Source: CADCUY01 sp964242735
Lineage (GTDB): Bacteria > Actinomycetota > Actinomycetes > Actinomycetales > Quadrisphaeraceae
Reading direction: 5' to 3'
Length of the DNA: 64,000 nt
NCBI GenBank assembly: GCA_964242735.1
Contig: CAXTAK010000004.1
Coordinates: forward strand, 110,932-174,931
Shown one piece after another: positions 61,520 to 64,000 of the stretch (its first letter is position 1; each line of letters begins with the position of its first letter). The position numbers and the translations under genes are program-made. The notes below the pieces were generated by a model, which was not told the DNA's origin, did no database searches, and worked only from the letters and a program-made list of their open reading frames with translations.

Positions 61520-62166
61520 GCCCCGCCGGCGACGGGCTCCCACCGCACGTGTGGCGTGAGGGCGCCGGGGCGGGGGCGCCGCCGCTGCTGCTCCTGCACG
61601 GCACCGGTGGCGACGAGCACAGCCTGGTGCCCCTGGCTGACGCCCTCTCCCCGACCTCGGCGGTGCTGTCGGTGCGCGGGCGGGGGCTGGAGGGGTCGAT
61701 GCCGCGCTTCTTCGCGCGCCGCGGCGAGGGCGTCTTCGACGAGGACGACCTGCGCGCACGCACCGACCAGCTCGCCGACGACGTGGTGGCAGTCTCCGCC
61801 GAGCACGGCGTGGAGGCGGGCGCGTGGGTGGCGGTCGGTTTCTCCAACGGGGCGAACATCGCCTCATCGCTGCTGCTGCGCCGCCCCGAGGTGCTCGCCG
61901 GGGCGGTGCTGCTCGCCGCGGTGGTGCCCTACCGCGAGCAGCCGCCCCTGCCGGCGGCATCGGGTGGTGCCCGGCGGTGGGCGGTGGTGTCCAACGGGCG
62001 GCGCGACCCGATGGCGAGCGCCGCGCAGACGGCGGCACTGGTCGCGCAGCTGCGCGCGGGCGGGGTGGACGTCGCGGAGCTGGCGCACGACGGCGGGCAC
62101 ACCGTCGACGCCGCGCTGCTGCCCGAGCTGGCCGCGGCGGTCGCCGGCGGCGGGGCGGTGCGGTGA
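61516..62166 (+). CDS. Alpha/beta hydrolase (MhqD/carboxylesterase-like), second copy
   Basis: A 216-residue serine hydrolase, paralogous to the first gene of this unit. It contains PPLLLLHGTGGDEHSLVPLADAL (oxyanion loop), VAVGFSNGANIASSLLL (nucleophile Ser), NGRRDPMASAAQTAALVAQLR (Asp) and AHDGGHTVDAAL (His). SVRGRGLEGSMPRFFARR is the lid-like stretch shared with MhqD. It overlaps the dioxygenase stop and the cyclase start by four bases each. Confidence 0.86.
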   Translation: MSPAGDGLPPHVWREGAGAGAPPLLLLHGTGGDEHSLVPLADALSPTSAVLSVRGRGLEGSMPRFFARRGEGVFDEDDLRARTDQLADDVVAVSAEHGVEAGAWVAVGFSNGANIASSLLLRRPEVLAGAVLLAAVVPYREQPPLPAASGGARRWAVVSNGRRDPMASAAQTAALVAQLRAGGVDVAELAHDGGHTVDAALLPELAAAVAGGGAVR

Positions 62167-62861
62167 CTCCGGTCGGGCGAGAGGCAGGGCCGCCCGGCCC
62201 GGGGCTGGTCGACCTCAGCCACGCCTTCGGCCACGGCACCGGGGCCTACCCGGGCCTGCCGCAGCCGGTGGTCGCCGCGCACCTGACGCGGGAGGCCTCG
62301 CGGTCGCACTACGCGGGGGGCACCGAGTTCGCCATCGATGCGATCACCATGGTCGGCAACACCGGCACGTACCTCGACGCCCCGTGGCACCGCTACGAGG
62401 GCGGTAGCGACCTCGCGGGGCTCCCCCTGGAGTCCCTCGCCGACCTGCCGGCGGTGGTGGTCATGGCCACCGGAGACCGCGCCATCGACGTGGCGGCCCT
62501 GTCGGCGTGCGCCGCGTCGGTCGCCGGCGCGGCGGTGCTGCTGCGCACCGGGTGGGACGCGCACTGGGGCACCCCGCGGTACGCCGAGCCGGCGCCGTTC
62601 CTCACCGAGGACGGCGCGCGGTGGTTGGTGGAGCGCGGCGCGGCGCTGGTGGGCATCGACTCGCTGAACATCGACGACACCTCCGGCGGCGCAGGTGGGC
62701 GGCGTCCGGCGCACTCGGTGCTGCTGGGCGCGGGGGTGCCCGTGGTCGAGCACCTCACCCGGCTCGGCGACCTGCCCGCCACCGGCGCGCGGTTCAGCGC
62801 GGTGCCCCCGGCGGTCGTGGCGTTCGGCACCTTCCCGGTGCGGGCCTGGGCGCGGTGGTGA
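62163..62861 (+). CDS. Cyclase family protein (kynurenine-formamidase-like) with altered metal motif
   Basis: A 232-residue metal-dependent hydrolase of the cyclase/arylformamidase fold. It has DLSHAFGHGTGAYPGLPQPV at the start and TGWDAHWGTPRYAEPAPFL later, both typical. The central motif, canonically HxGTHxDxPxH, reads NTGTYLDAPWH, so two metal-binding His are Asn and Tyr; this variant occurs in some members of the family. GTG overlaps the preceding hydrolase stop. It ends the four-gene unit and could act on a ring-fission product or an amide. Confidence 0.86.
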   Translation: MTPVGREAGPPGPGLVDLSHAFGHGTGAYPGLPQPVVAAHLTREASRSHYAGGTEFAIDAITMVGNTGTYLDAPWHRYEGGSDLAGLPLESLADLPAVVVMATGDRAIDVAALSACAASVAGAAVLLRTGWDAHWGTPRYAEPAPFLTEDGARWLVERGAALVGIDSLNIDDTSGGAGGRRPAHSVLLGAGVPVVEHLTRLGDLPATGARFSAVPPAVVAFGTFPVRAWARW

Positions 62862-63025
62862 GCGGCGGTCACGGGCCGGCTCGCAAGGGATGCGCCGGGG
62901 CGCGCACCGGGGCGTGGGGGGCGCTGCTGGCCGCCGTGCAGCGGCGAGCGGAGGCCGGGTCGGCGGGCGCGGTGCTAGTCTTCGGGACGCCGCGCGGGGC
63001 CCCGAGGGCCTTCTGGCGGCCACTC

Positions 63026-63111
63026 GTCCGGGTGGTGGAATAGGTAGACACGCTAGCTTGAGGTGCTAGTTCCCTTTACCGGGAGTGGGGGTTCAAGTCC
63101 CCCCTCGGACA
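63026..63111 (+). tRNA. tRNA-Leu (anticodon GAG)
   Basis: An 86-base tRNA. Acceptor GTCCGGG pairs with CTCGGAC (one G-T pair), followed by discriminator A. The anticodon stem CTAGC/GCTAG encloses loop TTGAGGT, giving anticodon GAG for CUC and CUU codons. The long variable arm (TCCC...GGGA) is class II, as leucine tRNAs have, and the T-arm loop is TTCAAGT. CCA is not encoded. It is probably the attachment site for the integrase remnant just downstream. Confidence 0.95.
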
Positions 63112-63299
63112 CCGATCGTGAGGGCTTCGAGCAGCGATGATGCTGGCACGGGGGCCTATCAGCCGGACGACATGCAGTGGGGACACGGCAAGACTCCCGG
63201 CAAGACCCGTCCGCTTCCCTCGTCCTGTCGCCGACGCGCGGTCGCTGCGGCCAGTCGGCGCCACCGACCCGCAGGTCGGTGGCCACGAGGAGAACAGCC

Positions 63300-63870
63300 A
63301 TGGCACGAGCGCGGGCAGCCGCCACGAAGAAGGCCGGCCGCAGCGCCAACGGAGCGGGCAGCGTGGTCGCCCGGCCCTTGGCCAGCGGGTCGACCGCCGA
63401 CGACGTCTTCTGGTCCCACCGGGACGCTGACGGCAACCCCAAGCGCGGGGTCGAGTGCGCCTCCGCCTCGTACCGGGACGCGGAGAAGCCCCGCCGCACG
63501 GTGACCGCGACGGTCGACGCGCGCGCTCACATCCCCCCGCAGCGGATGACCGTCGCGCAGCACCTCACCGAGTGGCTCAACGGGCTGCGCCTGAAGCCTC
63601 AGACCCTGGCCGGGTAACGGCGCAAGGTCCGGCTGCAGATCAGCCCCGCCATCGGGCACGTCCCCCTCGACGAGCTGCGCGCGACGCACCCGAACGAGAT
63701 GTACCGCCAGCTGGAGCAGCGCGGCGGCGCGCGCGGGGGTCCCTGTCGCTGGCCACCGTGCGCGATGTCCACGACGTCCCGTCCTCGGCGTACTGCGACG
63801 CGGTCAAGGCCGGCCTCGTCGACGACTCCCCCGCCCACCGCGCACGAAGACCACCACCACCGTCACCGCG
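63300..63870 (+). pseudogene. Decayed tyrosine integrase, N-terminal part only
   Basis: ATG at 63300 follows GAGGAG by about seven bases and opens ARARAAATKKAGRSANGAGSV, the N-terminal arm of actinobacterial integrases. The core-binding domain MTVAQHLTEWLNGLRLKPQT is then cut by TAA at 63615-63617, where TAC (Tyr) would be expected. The same frame resumes RRKVRLQISPAIGHVPLDEL and RATHPNEMYRQLEQRGGARG. Near 63737, at a G run, the homology shifts frame (SLATVRDVHDV, then AYCDAVKAGLVDDSPAHRA). The catalytic R-H-R-Y domain is not found. The remnant lies 189 bases after the tRNA-Leu, typical of an integrated element. Confidence 0.8.
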
Positions 63871-64000
63871 TCAGTCCAGAGCTCCCACTACCCGGCACGG
63901 GACACTTCGTCGGCATCGATCTGCACTGGCGTTCCGTTCCATCGACTTGCTACCACAGTCTCTCACCAGACAGCGCGTAGATGACAATGCCGCCGCCGGT

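Noticed and set aside
63076..63306. Small reverse-strand frames over the tRNA and integrase start
   Set aside because: They overlap the tRNA gene and the integrase leader and show no family resemblance.

Overview
The window is very GC-rich (roughly three quarters G+C by eye), third codon positions are almost always G or C, and many genes start with GTG and overlap by four bases. The gene content points to an actinobacterium: a complete Pup-proteasome locus, the mycothiol ligase mshC, an F420-type LLM oxidoreductase, an Eis-like acetyltransferase and several actinobacterium-only families (SCO1664, DUF3090, MSMEG_4193-type phosphatase, DUF5703). The order cannot be fixed by eye; a Kineosporiales-like lineage is only a guess. 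Two runs of exactly 100 N (52924-53023 and 54508-54607) show that this is a scaffolded draft, and both runs lie in or beside short tandem repeats.

Left part (1-15.4 kb). After the tail of a proline-rich protein and an Eis-like acetyltransferase comes a xylose/xylo-oligosaccharide locus. It holds xylA (xylose isomerase), a divergent ROK repressor, a LacI-type repressor (bxlR-like), and a forward operon of ABC binding protein, two permeases, GH3 beta-xylosidase, Gfo/Idh/MocA oxidoreductase, ThuA-like protein and a second Gfo/Idh/MocA oxidoreductase. Two GAAACTTTC-centred palindromes lie between the LacI gene and the transporter and are the likely operators. Imported xylo-oligosaccharides would be cut by the GH3 enzyme and the xylose isomerised by XylA; the oxidoreductase/ThuA trio suggests an extra keto-sugar branch.

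Middle part (15.4-40.6 kb). A small membrane protein, a stand-alone 5'-3' exonuclease, a DUF5872 protein and a frameshifted DUF222/HNH pseudogene come first. They are followed by a long reverse-strand block, listed here in transcription order: M50 protease, TrmI-type tRNA methyltransferase, mpa/arc, dop, pup, prcB, prcA, pafA, two FKBP isomerases, pafB, pafC, zinc-ribbon protein, tatA, tatC, a lipid kinase, helY and a flavin reductase. This is the classical actinobacterial Pup-proteasome/PafBC/Tat neighbourhood. A DUF3054 membrane protein is inserted on the other strand between dop and mpa. A RecB-family nuclease is divergent from the M50 gene.

Right part (40.6-64 kb). A five-gene dipeptide/oligopeptide ABC transporter is followed by a HAD hydrolase, a lipoprotein and a PhoA-type alkaline phosphatase with a PHO-box-like direct repeat upstream. 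Next come PAC2, mshC, SCO1664 family, DUF3090 and MSMEG_4193-type phosphatase genes, then uppP (cut by a gap), an LLM oxidoreductase, an aldo/keto-reductase-like protein lacking two catalytic residues, small conserved proteins and an M20 peptidase. A tightly overlapped four-gene cassette (hydrolase, VOC dioxygenase, hydrolase, cyclase) resembles an expanded quinone-detoxification module. The window closes with tRNA-Leu(GAG) and, just behind it, a decayed tyrosine integrase, the scar of an integrative element.
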